Positions 19,366-29,234 of a stretch of 64,000 nt of DNA are shown here, piece after piece; position 1 is the first letter of the stretch; each line of letters starts with the position of its first letter. The stretch is from positions 2,232,001 to 2,296,000 of the forward strand of contig NZ_CP069159.1 of assembly GCF_016811995.1 (NCBI RefSeq). The letters run 5' to 3'. The position numbers were made by a program, and so were the translations under genes. Below the pieces are notes generated by a model. That model saw only the letters and a list, made by a program, of their open reading frames with translations, was not told where the DNA came from and did no database searches. This DNA is from Citrobacter sp. R56. GTDB taxonomy: Bacteria; Pseudomonadota; Gammaproteobacteria; Enterobacterales; Enterobacteriaceae.

Positions 19366-21039
19366 ATGGACAATACATCATCGATGCAAGCACCGCATAA
19401 GCTGGGCTTTTTGCATCATATCCGGCTGGTTCCGCTGTTTTCCTCCATTCTCGGTGGCATCCTGCTTTTGTTCGCGCTCAGTTCGGGGCTGGCAGGCTAT
19501 TTTCTGTTGCAGGCCGACCGCGACCAACGCGATGTGACGGATGAAATCCAGGTGCGTATGGGGCTATCCAATAGTGCTGACCATCTGCGTACCGCACGTA
19601 TCAGTCTGATCCATGCTGGCGCCGCCAGCCGTATTGCCGAAATGGCGGACATGAAAGCGAATATCGCCGAGGCGGAAAAACGCATCAAACTGGCGCAGGA
19701 TGGGTTTAACGCCTGGATGGCGCGCGCCGTGAAAACGCCAGCGGATGAAGCGCTAGACGACGCGCTACGCGCCCGCTTTAACGCCTACACCGACGGTTTG
19801 CAGCCGATGGTTAAATACGCCAAAAACGGCATGTTCGAAGCCATTATCAACCATGAAAATGAACAGGCGCGGCCGCTGGACAGCGCGTATAACGCCACAT
19901 TGCAGAACGCGGTAGAGCTGCGAACGGAACGCGCTAACCAACTGAGTGGTCAGGCGCACCAGCGCAGCCAACTGGGGCTGATGTTTATGATTGGCGCCTT
20001 TGCGCTGGCGCTGGTATTGACCCTGATGACATTTATCGTGCTACGCCGTACCGTGATTCAACCATTGCAACGTGCCGCCCGACGCATCGAACAGATCGCC
20101 TCCGGCGATTTGACCCTACAGGATGAACCCGCCGGAGGCAGTGAAATTGGTCGACTTAGCCGTCATCTGCAAAAAATGCAGCACGCGCTGGTCCAGACCG
20201 TCGGCACGGTTCGTCAGGGCACGGAAGAGATCTATCGCGGCACCAGTGAAATTTCGGCGGGCAATACCGATCTCTCTTCTCGCACGGAACAGCAGGCGGC
20301 GGCGATCGAACAGACTGCCGCCAGCATGGAACAGTTAACCGCGACGGTGAAACAAAATGCGGATAACGCACATCACGCCAGCAAACTGGCGGAAGACGCG
20401 TCCGACAAAGCCAGCCGGGGCGGTCAGATGGTCTCTGGGGTGGTGAAAACGATGGGCAATATCACCTCCAGTTCGAAGAAGATTTCCGAAATCACGGCGG
20501 TGATTAATAGCATTGCGTTCCAGACCAATATCCTGGCGTTGAATGCCGCCGTGGAAGCCGCACGCGCGGGCGAACAGGGGCGCGGATTTGCCGTTGTCGC
20601 CAGTGAAGTTCGCACCCTTGCCAGTCGCAGTGCGCAAGCGGCGAAAGAGATTGAAGGACTGATTAGCGAGTCAGTCAGGCTTATCGATCAAGGTTCGGGC
20701 GAAGTGGTGGCAGCGGGTGACACGATGACGGAGATAGTTGCAGCGGTTAAACGCGTTACCGATATTATGCTGAACATCGCAGCAGCCTCTGATGAACAGA
20801 GCCGCGGCATTGTGCAGGTCAGCCAGGCCATTTCAGAGATGGATAAAGTGACGCAGCAAAACGCGTCGCTGGTTGAAGAGGCGTCTGCTGCGGCCGCCTC
20901 TCTGGAAGCGCAGGCCGCCCGACTAACCGACGCGGTGGGGACGTTTCGTTTGCAGGGCAGAAGCCGGGGAGAACGAGTGCCGGGAACGTATTCACCGCAG
21001 CCCGCCACAGCCCATAACGATAACCGGGAAGCGTTCTGA
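19366..21039 (+). CDS. trg: Methyl-accepting chemotaxis protein Trg (ribose/galactose sensor)
   Basis: 557 residues from the ATG reading MDNTSSMQAPHKLGFLHH, which matches the E. coli Trg N-terminus after a few residues; 34 extra upstream residues in the open frame are unlikely to be translated. Trg sits in the inner membrane, binds the periplasmic ribose and galactose binding proteins and signals to CheA/CheW. A first membrane segment occupies about residues 23-47, a four-helix periplasmic domain runs to about 200, and a second membrane segment lies near 207-227. A HAMP domain and the conserved hairpin tip (EISEITAVINSIAFQTNILAL region, around 380-400) follow. The NWETF tail that recruits CheR in major receptors is absent, as in E. 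coli Trg. It stands alone, with a weak hairpin at 21046-21062. Confidence 0.94.
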   Translation: MDNTSSMQAPHKLGFLHHIRLVPLFSSILGGILLLFALSSGLAGYFLLQADRDQRDVTDEIQVRMGLSNSADHLRTARISLIHAGAASRIAEMADMKANIAEAEKRIKLAQDGFNAWMARAVKTPADEALDDALRARFNAYTDGLQPMVKYAKNGMFEAIINHENEQARPLDSAYNATLQNAVELRTERANQLSGQAHQRSQLGLMFMIGAFALALVLTLMTFIVLRRTVIQPLQRAARRIEQIASGDLTLQDEPAGGSEIGRLSRHLQKMQHALVQTVGTVRQGTEEIYRGTSEISAGNTDLSSRTEQQAAAIEQTAASMEQLTATVKQNADNAHHASKLAEDASDKASRGGQMVSGVVKTMGNITSSSKKISEITAVINSIAFQTNILALNAAVEAARAGEQGRGFAVVASEVRTLASRSAQAAKEIEGLISESVRLIDQGSGEVVAAGDTMTEIVAAVKRVTDIMLNIAAASDEQSRGIVQVSQAISEMDKVTQQNASLVEEASAAAASLEAQAARLTDAVGTFRLQGRSRGERVPGTYSPQPATAHNDNREAF

Positions 21040-21118
21040 GCAACTGGCCGGGGTTACCCGGCCTTACTTTCTGTGAATGACCCGCCGGGCATCTAAAACG
21101 GGACTACAACGCGAGGCG

Positions 21119-22042
21119 TCAGAGCGGCATGGATTTGCGAATCGTTGAAATCAACGTTTGTGCTGCACTGGAAAGGGTTGTATCGACCCGAGTGAGGATC
21201 CCGATAGGTTCACCTGCCCCCTGAGACGGAATCGGCAGCGACACCAGCGTCGCCTGACGTAAATCATCCCTGACGGCGCCGGAAGGCACAAACCAAACGT
21301 AGTCATAATCGACGGTAAGCTGACGCGAGAGTGACGCTGAAAGCGTTTCAATACAGCCGGAAGGCATTTTGCAGCCCTGGCTTTGCAGTAAGGCTTCTGC
21401 GTTCTGCCGGGGGACGGTTCCTTTAGGGGAGACAACGACCGGCCAGTCCGTCACGCGACTCAGCGTCACCGTCTCCTGCAACAACGGGTGATTGGGCCGC
21501 ACAACCAGTTTCAGGGATTCGAGAAACAACAGCTCATAATTGAGTCCGCTCATCAATTCCGGGTCGGACATTCGGCCAATCCCCAGATCGATCTCACCCG
21601 ACTTCAGGCCTGCCAGCAGCATGGGATTGTTCATGGTCGCCACTTGCAGGGTCGTCTCTTTTTGTTGCTGATGAAATTGTCCAATAACGGCGGGGAGGAT
21701 CCCCAGTGCGGCGGTGGGTAGGGCGCCAATGCGCACCACATCATGGTTATGGCCTTCCTTGCGGTTCAGCGCCTGTCCTGCGGTGTTTAGCGCATCAAGC
21801 ACTTTCACTGCATGGGTAAGAAACTGCTCGCCAGGTAGCGTGAGCTGCGCGCCGAGGCGTCCACGCTCAAAAAGACGGGTTCCGGTCAATTGCTCCAGCT
21901 CGTTAAGGGTTTTGGAGAGGGCCGGTTGACTCAGGTTAAGGGTTTCAGCCGCGCGCCCCAGTGTTCCCTGTTGGGCGACGGCTACGAAAGTATGAAGGTG
22001 GCGCAAACGAATGCGCTGACTGAACAAACCATTTTTTTCCAT
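21119..22042 (-). CDS. ydcI: LysR-family transcriptional regulator YdcI
   Basis: 307 residues from MEKNGLFSQRIRLRHLHTF, which matches the E. coli YdcI start; the open frame extends 23 codons further but without support. The N-terminal winged helix-turn-helix contains VAVAQQGTLGRAAETLNLSQ and PALSKTLNELEQ (about residues 20-52), followed by a substrate-binding-like effector domain from about 95. YdcI is a conserved regulator in enterobacteria implicated in acid stress and gluconate or carbon metabolism. It is divergent from ydcJ across 295 bases that contain no gene. Confidence 0.93.
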   Translation of the reverse strand: MEKNGLFSQRIRLRHLHTFVAVAQQGTLGRAAETLNLSQPALSKTLNELEQLTGTRLFERGRLGAQLTLPGEQFLTHAVKVLDALNTAGQALNRKEGHNHDVVRIGALPTAALGILPAVIGQFHQQQKETTLQVATMNNPMLLAGLKSGEIDLGIGRMSDPELMSGLNYELLFLESLKLVVRPNHPLLQETVTLSRVTDWPVVVSPKGTVPRQNAEALLQSQGCKMPSGCIETLSASLSRQLTVDYDYVWFVPSGAVRDDLRQATLVSLPIPSQGAGEPIGILTRVDTTLSSAAQTLISTIRKSMPL

Positions 22043-22337
22043 AATAGATGTTAAAAACAAAGCAGTGTTGGTGACAAGTAAAGTTATTTGTTTTTGATAA
22101 CCTGTAAGCAAATTATTATTAACATTTAAAGCATTTAAGTTACAACTGTTTTGTTTTGCTTATATTTTGTACTGTTTTGCGGTGTGTTTTTCGTCCTGAT
22201 ACACATCACCCCTATGAAGCGCTGGCATAAACGAGGGTGAAGACGAATTCAGGCGAGATCACACTTCGTAAATTCTTCCCCCCAGAGTGAATAGCGTTTT
22301 CTACACTCCAGGTAATATTCACTGGAGGCATGACATT

Positions 22338-23681
22338 ATGGCGAACACCATCACGGCAGATGAAATTCGGGAACACTTTTCGCAGGCAATGTCAGCAATG
22401 TACCAGCAGGAAGTGCCGCAATACGGGACATTGCTGGAACTTGTCGCTGACGTGAATCTGTCTGTACTGGAAAATAACCCGACGCTGCATGAAAAACTGG
22501 CCAACGCCGATGAACTGGCGCGGCTGAACGTGGAGCGCCACGGTGCGATTCGGGTGGGTACCGCACAGGAACTTTCCACGCTGCGCAGGATGTTCGCCAT
22601 TATGGGGATGTATCCTGTCAGTTATTACGATCTTTCCCAGGCGGGCGTGCCGGTGCATTCCACCGCCTTTCGCCCCATTGATGATGCGTCGCTCTCCCGC
22701 AATCCTTTCCGCGTCTTTACCTCGCTGTTGCGACTCGAGCTTATCGAGAACGAAGACCTCAGAAAACGGGCGGCGGAAATCCTGGCGAAACGCGATATTT
22801 TTACCCCGCGTTGTCATGCACTGTTGGATGAATTTGACGCGCAGGGCAGTTTTACCCCTGCACAGGCGCGAGAGTTTGTTCAGGAAGCGCTGGAGACTTT
22901 TCGCTGGCATCGACATGCCACCGTTGATGAGGCGACATACCATGCGCTGCATAACGAACACCGCCTGATTGCCGACGTGGTGTGTTTCCCCGGCTGCCAT
23001 ATTAATCACCTGACGCCGCGTACGCTGGACATCGACCGGGTGCAATCCATGATGCCGGAGTGCGGAATCGAACCCAAAATTTTGATTGAAGGCCCGCCGC
23101 GCCGCGAGGTGCCTATCCTGCTGCGCCAGACCAGCTTTAAAGCGCTGGAAGAACCCGTGCTGTTTTCTGGCGAAATGCAGGGAACCCACTCGGCGAGGTT
23201 TGGTGAAATCGAACAGCGCGGTGTGGCGCTGACCCCGAAAGGCCGTGAACTGTATGACACGCTGCTGCAAAAGGCCGGGACCGGTAAAGATAATCTCACG
23301 CACCAGCTTCATCTACAGGAGGTGTTCAAATCCTTTCCCGACAGTGAATTTCTCCTGCGCCAGCAAGGACTGGCCTGGTTTCGCTATCGCCTGACGCCAT
23401 CGGGCGAAGCACATCGTCAGGCGATCCACGCGGGGGATGATCCGCAACCGCTGATTGAGCGCGGGTGGGTGGTGGCGCAACCTATTACCTACGAAGATTT
23501 TCTGCCGGTGAGCGCGGCGGGGATTTTTCAGTCAAATCTCGGTAATGAAACGCAGGCGCGAAGTCATGGCAATGCCAGCCGTGACGCCTTTGAGCAGGCA
23601 TTGGGCTGTCCGGTCCATGATGAGTTTGCGTTGTACCAGCAGGCGGAAGAACGCAGCAAGCGGCGTTGCGGCCTGCTCTGA
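22338..23681 (+). CDS. ydcJ: DUF1338 / 2-oxoadipate dioxygenase-decarboxylase family protein YdcJ
   Basis: 447 residues from MANTITADEIREHFSQAM, the E. coli start, preceded by GGAGG; the frame extends 17 codons upstream. YdcJ belongs to the DUF1338 family, which has a vicinal-oxygen-chelate-like fold. A Pseudomonas member, HglS (YdcJ-like), is a metal-dependent enzyme that converts 2-oxoadipate to D-2-hydroxyglutarate in lysine catabolism. Conserved stretches seen here are GVPVHSTAFRPIDD (about residues 104-117), DVVCFPGCHINHLTPRTLDI and ILLRQTSFKALEEPV; the two His residues are candidate metal ligands with a downstream Glu. Whether this homologue has the same substrate is not known. It is divergent from ydcI, as in E. 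coli. Confidence 0.92.
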   Translation: MANTITADEIREHFSQAMSAMYQQEVPQYGTLLELVADVNLSVLENNPTLHEKLANADELARLNVERHGAIRVGTAQELSTLRRMFAIMGMYPVSYYDLSQAGVPVHSTAFRPIDDASLSRNPFRVFTSLLRLELIENEDLRKRAAEILAKRDIFTPRCHALLDEFDAQGSFTPAQAREFVQEALETFRWHRHATVDEATYHALHNEHRLIADVVCFPGCHINHLTPRTLDIDRVQSMMPECGIEPKILIEGPPRREVPILLRQTSFKALEEPVLFSGEMQGTHSARFGEIEQRGVALTPKGRELYDTLLQKAGTGKDNLTHQLHLQEVFKSFPDSEFLLRQQGLAWFRYRLTPSGEAHRQAIHAGDDPQPLIERGWVVAQPITYEDFLPVSAAGIFQSNLGNETQARSHGNASRDAFEQALGCPVHDEFALYQQAEERSKRRCGLL

Positions 23682-23729
23682 ACCCGGTATCCTGTTGGGA
23701 TGTAAAAGAAGTCGTGTCAGGATGTTGTT

Positions 23730-25238
23730 ATGAAAATCCCTTCCATCCCACTGGCTGAAACACAGCAGGGGAAAATTATGGGTGTCGCACAAGGCGACAT
23801 CCACCTTTGGCGTGGGATCCCCTATGCTGCGCCGCCGACGGGCGAGCTGCGCTGGCGTGCGCCACAACCTGCGTCTGCGTGGCAGGGCGTCCGCCAGGCG
23901 AACGCTTTCTCCTGCGCGAGCTGGCAGGATATTGAGTACTGCAAAGCGCTTGGCGGCGGTGACCCAGGGCGGTTTTCGGAAGATTGTCTCTATCTGAATA
24001 TCTGGTCACCCGCGTCGCGTTCCTGGCCATTGCCCGTCATGGTCTGGCTACACGGTGGGGGCTACACCATCGGTTCTGGGTGTTTGCCGCCTTACGACGG
24101 CGAAGCGCTGGCCAAACGCGAGGTGGTGGTGGTCACGCTAAATTACCGCCTCGGTCATCTCGGCTTTTTTGCGCATCCGGCGCTGGAAGGCGAAGAGGGC
24201 GAATGCCTCAACAATTTTGCCTTGCTGGACCAGATTGCGGCGCTGCGTTGGGTGCAGGACAACATTGCCGCGTTCGGGGGCGATGCGCAAAATGTCACCT
24301 TGTTTGGTGAATCCGCCGGTGCACGCAGCGTCCTCTCATTAATGGCCTCGCCGCGCGCCAAAGGGCTTTTCCAGCGGGCGATGATTCAGAGCGGGTATAC
24401 ATTGCCCGATACGCCACGCGAAATGGCGCTCGAAAACGGCGTCGCTGTGGCGGCGCATTTTGGTCTGCAAAACGCTACTGCTGAACAGCTACGGGCCATT
24501 CCCCCGAGCCAGTTCTGGTCACTTGGCGCGCCATTGAAAATTGCGCCGACGCCCATTTTTGGCGATGCGGTTCTCCCGGAACCGATGCTCGACGTCTTTT
24601 TCGCGGGTAAACAGCACCCGATGCCGGTACTGATTGGCTCAAACAGCGATGAAGCCAGCGTGATGCCGGTATTTGGCGTAGATCTCGCCGGGCAAATCGA
24701 AAAGTTACGCCGGGAGCGTCGACTGGGCCTGGGGCTTATCAAGCTGTTGTATCCCGGCGTTAAAGGGGATGAAGAGCTGGGGCGTCAGGTGTGTCGGGAT
24801 ATGGCGTTCACCACCCTGGGATATGTGGTCATGCAGGCGCAGCAGCGGGTCGGCGAGCCCTGCTGGCGATACTGGTTCGATTACGTTGCGGAAAGTGAGC
24901 ATGCCACCTATGCGAAGGGGGCCTGGCACGGCAATGAGGTGCCTTATGTCTTTGATACGCTGATGCTGGCGGAACCGTCGCGCTATTACGCCAATGGCAA
25001 CGATCGGGCGTTTGCCTCGCACATTGCGGATTACTGGGTGAGCTTTGCCCATCACGCCAGTCGCACCTGCGATGTTTTGCACGGTCCGGTACGCTGGCCC
25101 GCCTCAATTCAGGGGCGCGATCGCCTGTTGCGTATTGGTCTGAACAAATTTGCCGGTTTTAAAGTTGAAAACCGTTTTATGCGGGCGCGGATGTCACTGC
25201 TTAAACGGGTGATGAAACATCATGTCAGCCTGGATTAA
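23730..25238 (+). CDS. Type-B carboxylesterase (para-nitrobenzyl esterase-like)
   Basis: 502 residues of the alpha/beta-hydrolase carboxylesterase type-B family, which cleaves carboxylic esters. The nucleophile is Ser195 in FGESAGARSV. The oxyanion-hole motif is WLHGGGYTIGSG (about 106-117), the SEDCLYLNIWSP signature lies at 83-94, and the catalytic His is probably in AWHGNEVPYVF. There is no signal peptide, so it is cytosolic. It begins 48 bases after ydcJ and may be read with it. E. coli K-12 has opgD next to ydcJ, so this gene is extra here. It is not FrmB: the fold family, length and motifs are different. The physiological ester is unknown. Confidence 0.9.
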   Translation: MKIPSIPLAETQQGKIMGVAQGDIHLWRGIPYAAPPTGELRWRAPQPASAWQGVRQANAFSCASWQDIEYCKALGGGDPGRFSEDCLYLNIWSPASRSWPLPVMVWLHGGGYTIGSGCLPPYDGEALAKREVVVVTLNYRLGHLGFFAHPALEGEEGECLNNFALLDQIAALRWVQDNIAAFGGDAQNVTLFGESAGARSVLSLMASPRAKGLFQRAMIQSGYTLPDTPREMALENGVAVAAHFGLQNATAEQLRAIPPSQFWSLGAPLKIAPTPIFGDAVLPEPMLDVFFAGKQHPMPVLIGSNSDEASVMPVFGVDLAGQIEKLRRERRLGLGLIKLLYPGVKGDEELGRQVCRDMAFTTLGYVVMQAQQRVGEPCWRYWFDYVAESEHATYAKGAWHGNEVPYVFDTLMLAEPSRYYANGNDRAFASHIADYWVSFAHHASRTCDVLHGPVRWPASIQGRDRLLRIGLNKFAGFKVENRFMRARMSLLKRVMKHHVSLD

Positions 25239-25469
25239 CCCCCGTGAAGATGTTTCAACCCGGTAATAACCCTGCGCTAACTTTACATTGGAATCAGTCT
25301 GTTCCGATCGACAGAAAATATTTTCATTTTTGTACAGATTATCGGCGGGCAACAATTGGATTATTAATCGATTTTGTCTAGAGTGAGCGGTCAGAAACGT
25401 GCACTCTCTTGCCGCTGTTACGTACCAGCGCGGGACCATTCACACGACCAGAAGGACTTACTTTCAGGT

Positions 25470-27128
25470 ATGGATCGTAGACGATTTATTAAAGGTTCAA
25501 TGGCAATGGCCGCCGTGTGCGGTACCAGTGGTATTGCATCTCTCTTTTCTCGCGCCGCCTTTGCGGCCGAATCCGACATTGCTGATGGTCAAACCGTCCG
25601 TTTTGACTTCTCTGTTCTGCAATCCATGGCGCACGACCTGGCCGAGAAACCGTGGGGCGGCGCGCCGCGCGCACTGCCGAACACGCTGGCGAATCTGACG
25701 CCGCAAGCGTACAACAGCATCCAGTATGATGCCGAACACTCGCTGTGGAATAACGTAGAAGGGCGCGAGCTCGATGTGCAGTTCTTCCATGTCGGGATGG
25801 GGTTCCGCCGTCGCGTGCGGATGTTCTCCGTGGATGCGGCGACGCATCAGGCGCGTGAGATCCACTTCCGTCCTGAACTGTTTAAATACAACGATGCGGG
25901 CGTCGACACTAAACAGCTGGAAGGGCAGACCGACCTCGGTTTTGCCGGTTTCCGCGCGTTTAAAGCACCTGAACTGGCGCGTCGCGATATTGTGTCGTTC
26001 CTCGGCGCCAGCTATTTCCGCGCCGTTGATGACACCTACCAGTACGGTTTGTCTGCGCGCGGTCTGGCGGTCGATACCTACGCGGACAAGAAAGAAGAGT
26101 TTCCTGATTTCACGGCGTTCTGGTTTGAAACTGCGAAGCCGGGCGACACCACGTTTACGGTGTACGCGCTGCTAGACAGCCCAAGCGTCACGGGTGCCTA
26201 TAAGTTTGTCATCCATTGCGAGAAGACCCAGGTGATTATGGATGTGGAAAATCACATCTATGCCCGTAAAGACATTCAGCAACTGGGCATTGCGCCAATG
26301 ACCAGTATGTTCAGCTGCGGCAATAACGAACGCCGCATGTGCGACACTATTCACCCACAAATCCACGATTCCGATCGCCTGGCAATGTGGCGCGGCAACG
26401 GTGAATGGATCTGCCGTCCGCTGAATAACCCGCAAAAACTGCAGTTCAACGCCTATACCGACAACAACCCAAGAGGGTTTGGTCTGTTGCAGCTTGATCG
26501 TGATTTTACCCACTATCAGGACATTATGGGCTGGTATAACAAACGTCCAAGCCTGTGGGTAGAGCCGCGCAATCAATGGGGCAAGGGAACGATCGGCCTG
26601 ATGGAGATCCCGACCACCGGTGAAACGCTGGACAACGTGGTCTGCTTCTGGCAACCGGAGAAAGCGATTAAAGCCGGTGATGAACTGGAATTCAAATACC
26701 GTCTGTACTGGAGTGCGCAACCGCCGGTACGCTCGCCGTTGGCGCGTGTCATGGCAACCCGTACCGGTATGGGCGGGTTCCCGGAAGGTTGGGCACCGGG
26801 CGAACATTACCCGGAAAAATGGTCGCGTCGTTTTGCCATTGATTTCGTGGGCGGCGATCTGAAAGCGGCAGCGCCGAAGGGCATTGAGCCGGTGATTACG
26901 CTCTCCAGCGGTGAAGCGAAACAGATCGAAATTCTCTATGTTGAGCCTTTCGACGGCTATCGCATTCAGTTTGACTGGTATCCAACCTCAGACTCTACCG
27001 ACCCGGTGGATATGCGCCTGTTCCTGCGCTGTCAGGGCGACGCCATCAGCGAAACCTGGTTGTATCACTACTTCCCGCCAGCGCCGGACAAACGCCGGTA
27101 TGTTGACGATCGCATCATGCGCGAATAA
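25470..27128 (+). CDS. opgD: Glucans biosynthesis protein D (osmoregulated periplasmic glucans)
   Basis: 552 residues starting [20 protein letters not shown], the E. coli OpgD start. The longer open frame adds 32 residues that are not conserved. The N-terminus is a twin-arginine export signal (RRRFIKG, then a hydrophobic segment and cleavage after AAFA), so the protein folds before export to the periplasm. OpgD is a paralogue of OpgG and shapes the backbone of osmoregulated periplasmic glucans; recent work assigns beta-1,2-glucanase activity to E. coli OpgD. The body shows [36 protein letters not shown] and [14 protein letters not shown], all characteristic. The gene is monocistronic and ends at a hairpin terminator. 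Confidence 0.96.
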   Translation: MDRRRFIKGSMAMAAVCGTSGIASLFSRAAFAAESDIADGQTVRFDFSVLQSMAHDLAEKPWGGAPRALPNTLANLTPQAYNSIQYDAEHSLWNNVEGRELDVQFFHVGMGFRRRVRMFSVDAATHQAREIHFRPELFKYNDAGVDTKQLEGQTDLGFAGFRAFKAPELARRDIVSFLGASYFRAVDDTYQYGLSARGLAVDTYADKKEEFPDFTAFWFETAKPGDTTFTVYALLDSPSVTGAYKFVIHCEKTQVIMDVENHIYARKDIQQLGIAPMTSMFSCGNNERRMCDTIHPQIHDSDRLAMWRGNGEWICRPLNNPQKLQFNAYTDNNPRGFGLLQLDRDFTHYQDIMGWYNKRPSLWVEPRNQWGKGTIGLMEIPTTGETLDNVVCFWQPEKAIKAGDELEFKYRLYWSAQPPVRSPLARVMATRTGMGGFPEGWAPGEHYPEKWSRRFAIDFVGGDLKAAAPKGIEPVITLSSGEAKQIEILYVEPFDGYRIQFDWYPTSDSTDPVDMRLFLRCQGDAISETWLYHYFPPAPDKRRYVDDRIMRE

Positions 27129-27136
27129 TGTTTAGC

Positions 27137-27167
27137 ACGGCTCTTCCCGCGTGGAGGAGCCGTTTTC
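27137..27167 (+). terminator. opgD terminator
   Basis: An imperfect stem made by CGGCTCTTCC and GGAGGAGCCG with loop CGCGT, then TTTTC, 9 bases after the opgD stop. Confidence 0.75.
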
Positions 27168-27295
27168 ACCTTTCCTGCCATTGATACCTGTACACGATTT
27201 AAACTCGATCCCGTTCGCATTATTCTCTGCGCCAAATGCGTAAGCTGGCTGTGTGTATTTGCTATACACATTTTTGCCACTCACAGGGAGAGCGT

Positions 27296-27514
27296 ATGTT
27301 TCCAGAGTACAGAGATCTCATTTCCCGACTGAAAACCGAGAATCCTCGCTTTCTGTCCTTGTTTGAAAAACACAATAAACTTGATCACGAGATTGCCCGG
27401 CTGGAAGGTTCAGATGGCCGGGGATACAATTTGGATATTGTTCGCCTGAAGAAACAGAAACTCCTGTTGAAGGACGATCTGCTTAAAATGTTGCAAAAAG
27501 AAAGCGTTGAATAA
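27296..27514 (+). CDS. ydcH: Small DUF465 protein YdcH
   Basis: 72 residues starting MFPEYRDLISRLKTENPRFL and preceded by GGGAG. It belongs to the DUF465 (YdcH) family of short charged helical hairpin proteins; its heptad-like pattern of Leu and charged residues suggests a coiled coil. The function is unknown. The open frame extends 20 codons upstream but only the internal Met has a ribosome-binding site. It lies between opgD and rimL exactly as in E. coli. An imperfect stem without a T run lies just downstream near 27528-27553. Confidence 0.9.
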   Translation: MFPEYRDLISRLKTENPRFLSLFEKHNKLDHEIARLEGSDGRGYNLDIVRLKKQKLLLKDDLLKMLQKESVE

Positions 27515-27604
27515 CGCATGTTCTCAAAGGGCTTCACCCGCGGTGAGGCCCTTCATCTGATACAATTCTGGCCATCTTGATTTTTAATAAGGGAATGGCC
27601 TGAA

Positions 27605-28150
27605 ATGTCCGACATCATCACTCTCGACGACACCTTACAACTGCGGGCGGTAGACGAAAGTCACGTTACGGCTCTGCACCAGTTGGTCCTCAAAAATAAA
27701 GTGTGGCTGCAAGCGTCGTTGAACTGGCCGCAATTCGTGAATTCTGAAGACGACACGCGCAAAAACGTGCAGGGCAACAAGATGTTGCACGAGCGTGGAT
27801 ACGCCAAAATGTACCTTATTTTTAAGCATTCCGATGTCGTGGGCGTCATTTCGTTTAATTTAATCGAACCCCTGAACAAAACAGCCTATATCGGTTACTG
27901 GCTGGATGAAGACCATCAGGGGCAGGGGATCCTTTCGCGTGCATTGCAGGGCATTATCGATTGTTATGCGCAGCGCGGCGAAATCCGGCGGTTTGTCATC
28001 AAATGTCGGGTCGATAATGCCAAAAGTAACCGCGTGGCTATCCAAAATGGTTTCACGCTGGAAGGTTGCATGAAACAGGCTGAATTTCTCAACGGCGATT
28101 ATCACGACGTCAACATGTACGCCCGCATTATCGATACCGTTTCACAGTAA
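27605..28150 (+). CDS. rimL: Ribosomal protein L7/L12 serine N-acetyltransferase
   Basis: 181 residues, GNAT fold. RimL acetylates the N-terminal serine of L12 to give L7, using acetyl-CoA. The acetyl-CoA loop is in [18 protein letters not shown] (about residues 97-114), and the downstream [13 protein letters not shown] strand-helix is typical of RimJ/Rim[21 protein letters not shown] matches the E. coli enzyme closely. Its last 9 bases overlap the 3' end of ydcK on the opposite strand. Confidence 0.94.
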   Translation: MSDIITLDDTLQLRAVDESHVTALHQLVLKNKVWLQASLNWPQFVNSEDDTRKNVQGNKMLHERGYAKMYLIFKHSDVVGVISFNLIEPLNKTAYIGYWLDEDHQGQGILSRALQGIIDCYAQRGEIRRFVIKCRVDNAKSNRVAIQNGFTLEGCMKQAEFLNGDYHDVNMYARIIDTVSQ

Positions 28151-29122
28151 ACCCGCCAGGGGGGTACGCGTAATATGCTGCTCCCCGTTAATGGTCTTCG
28201 GCCCGCGCAGGTGGATCATGTCGCCGTCAAAGGCTTCCACCGTCGCCCGGTCGGTGATCTCAACGCGGTGTTCTATCAATACTTCGCCGATGACACGGGT
28301 GTCGCCCTCAATTAAGACATGATCATCGAGCAGAATGGGGCCGCCGCTGAGATGGGCTCGTCCACCGACCAGCACGTGATGTTTCAACACACAATTGCCT
28401 TCCACGGTGGCGTGTTCAGCCACCTGCGAACTGTAGCGTAGGGTGGGAATGGCATCCTCCTGGCTCCCGGCAATGATGCGGGCGTGGCCGTACACTTTCG
28501 CGCAATCGCAAATCCAGACATTGTTTTCGGCGTTACCTTCGATCAGCGCAAAATCAAACACTTCAGCACGGTGCTCTATAAACGCTTCATTGATGATTGC
28601 GTCGCCATAGATTTGTGCCTGGTGCACCACCCGCGAGCGGCTCACCGTGGCGCGATCATAGATTTGCAGCATCAGGTTGTTAGCGCGGGTTAACCCGCTC
28701 GCGGCGATAATTTCAGACTGATGCAACACGCGGGCATCGCCAAAGAGGTGACAGATACCGCGAACCACGGAATGCTGCACGGTGACGTTGTCACTTATAC
28801 GGGCGCCATGGCTGATTTCCGCCCGATCAATCCAGCTATTGCCGCCAACCTGCGCGTCATCTTTAATCACACAATACTGGGTAATTCGGGCATTCCCGGA
28901 AATTCGCGCGCCGGCAAAGGCAATGCTGTTTTCATCATAGATCCAGCAGTGGCCGTCCTGCGCGAGAACGCAATCCGCGTCCACCCAACCGCCGGGCGTG
29001 CCTGCTTTGACGTCGTTAAAGTCTTTCAGAGCGATTATCTGGCGCAGGAGTACGCTTTTTTTACTGCCATTCTCCTGAAAACTAAACGATCGCTGTTCTT
29101 CACTCAGACGATATTTGGTCAT
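28142..29122 (-). CDS. ydcK: Left-handed beta-helix (hexapeptide-repeat) protein YdcK
   Basis: 326 residues, start [15 protein letters not shown]. Most of the chain consists of hexapeptide-like repeats such as [41 protein letters not shown] and [13 protein letters not shown], which predict a left-handed beta-helix as in acyltransferases and sugar nucleotidyltransferase partners. E. coli YdcK is annotated as a putative transferase or enzyme; substrate unknown. It is convergent with rimL, with a 9-base overlap of the coding ends. Confidence 0.93.
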   Translation of the reverse strand: MTKYRLSEEQRSFSFQENGSKKSVLLRQIIALKDFNDVKAGTPGGWVDADCVLAQDGHCWIYDENSIAFAGARISGNARITQYCVIKDDAQVGGNSWIDRAEISHGARISDNVTVQHSVVRGICHLFGDARVLHQSEIIAASGLTRANNLMLQIYDRATVSRSRVVHQAQIYGDAIINEAFIEHRAEVFDFALIEGNAENNVWICDCAKVYGHARIIAGSQEDAIPTLRYSSQVAEHATVEGNCVLKHHVLVGGRAHLSGGPILLDDHVLIEGDTRVIGEVLIEHRVEITDRATVEAFDGDMIHLRGPKTINGEQHITRTPLAGLL

Positions 29123-29234
29123 GGGTTATTTCCACTCAGTCGCTTAAGATAACCGTAGCAAAGATTTCGGCTCTGGATAAACCCGCTGAAATTCCATAAA
29201 ATGCATTTCAAATATACTTTATAAATTAAACAAA

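Noticed and set aside
23730-25238. Carboxylesterase as the missing FrmB
   Set aside because: FrmB is a shorter esterase-D family enzyme. This protein has type-B carboxylesterase motifs and is not in the frm operon.
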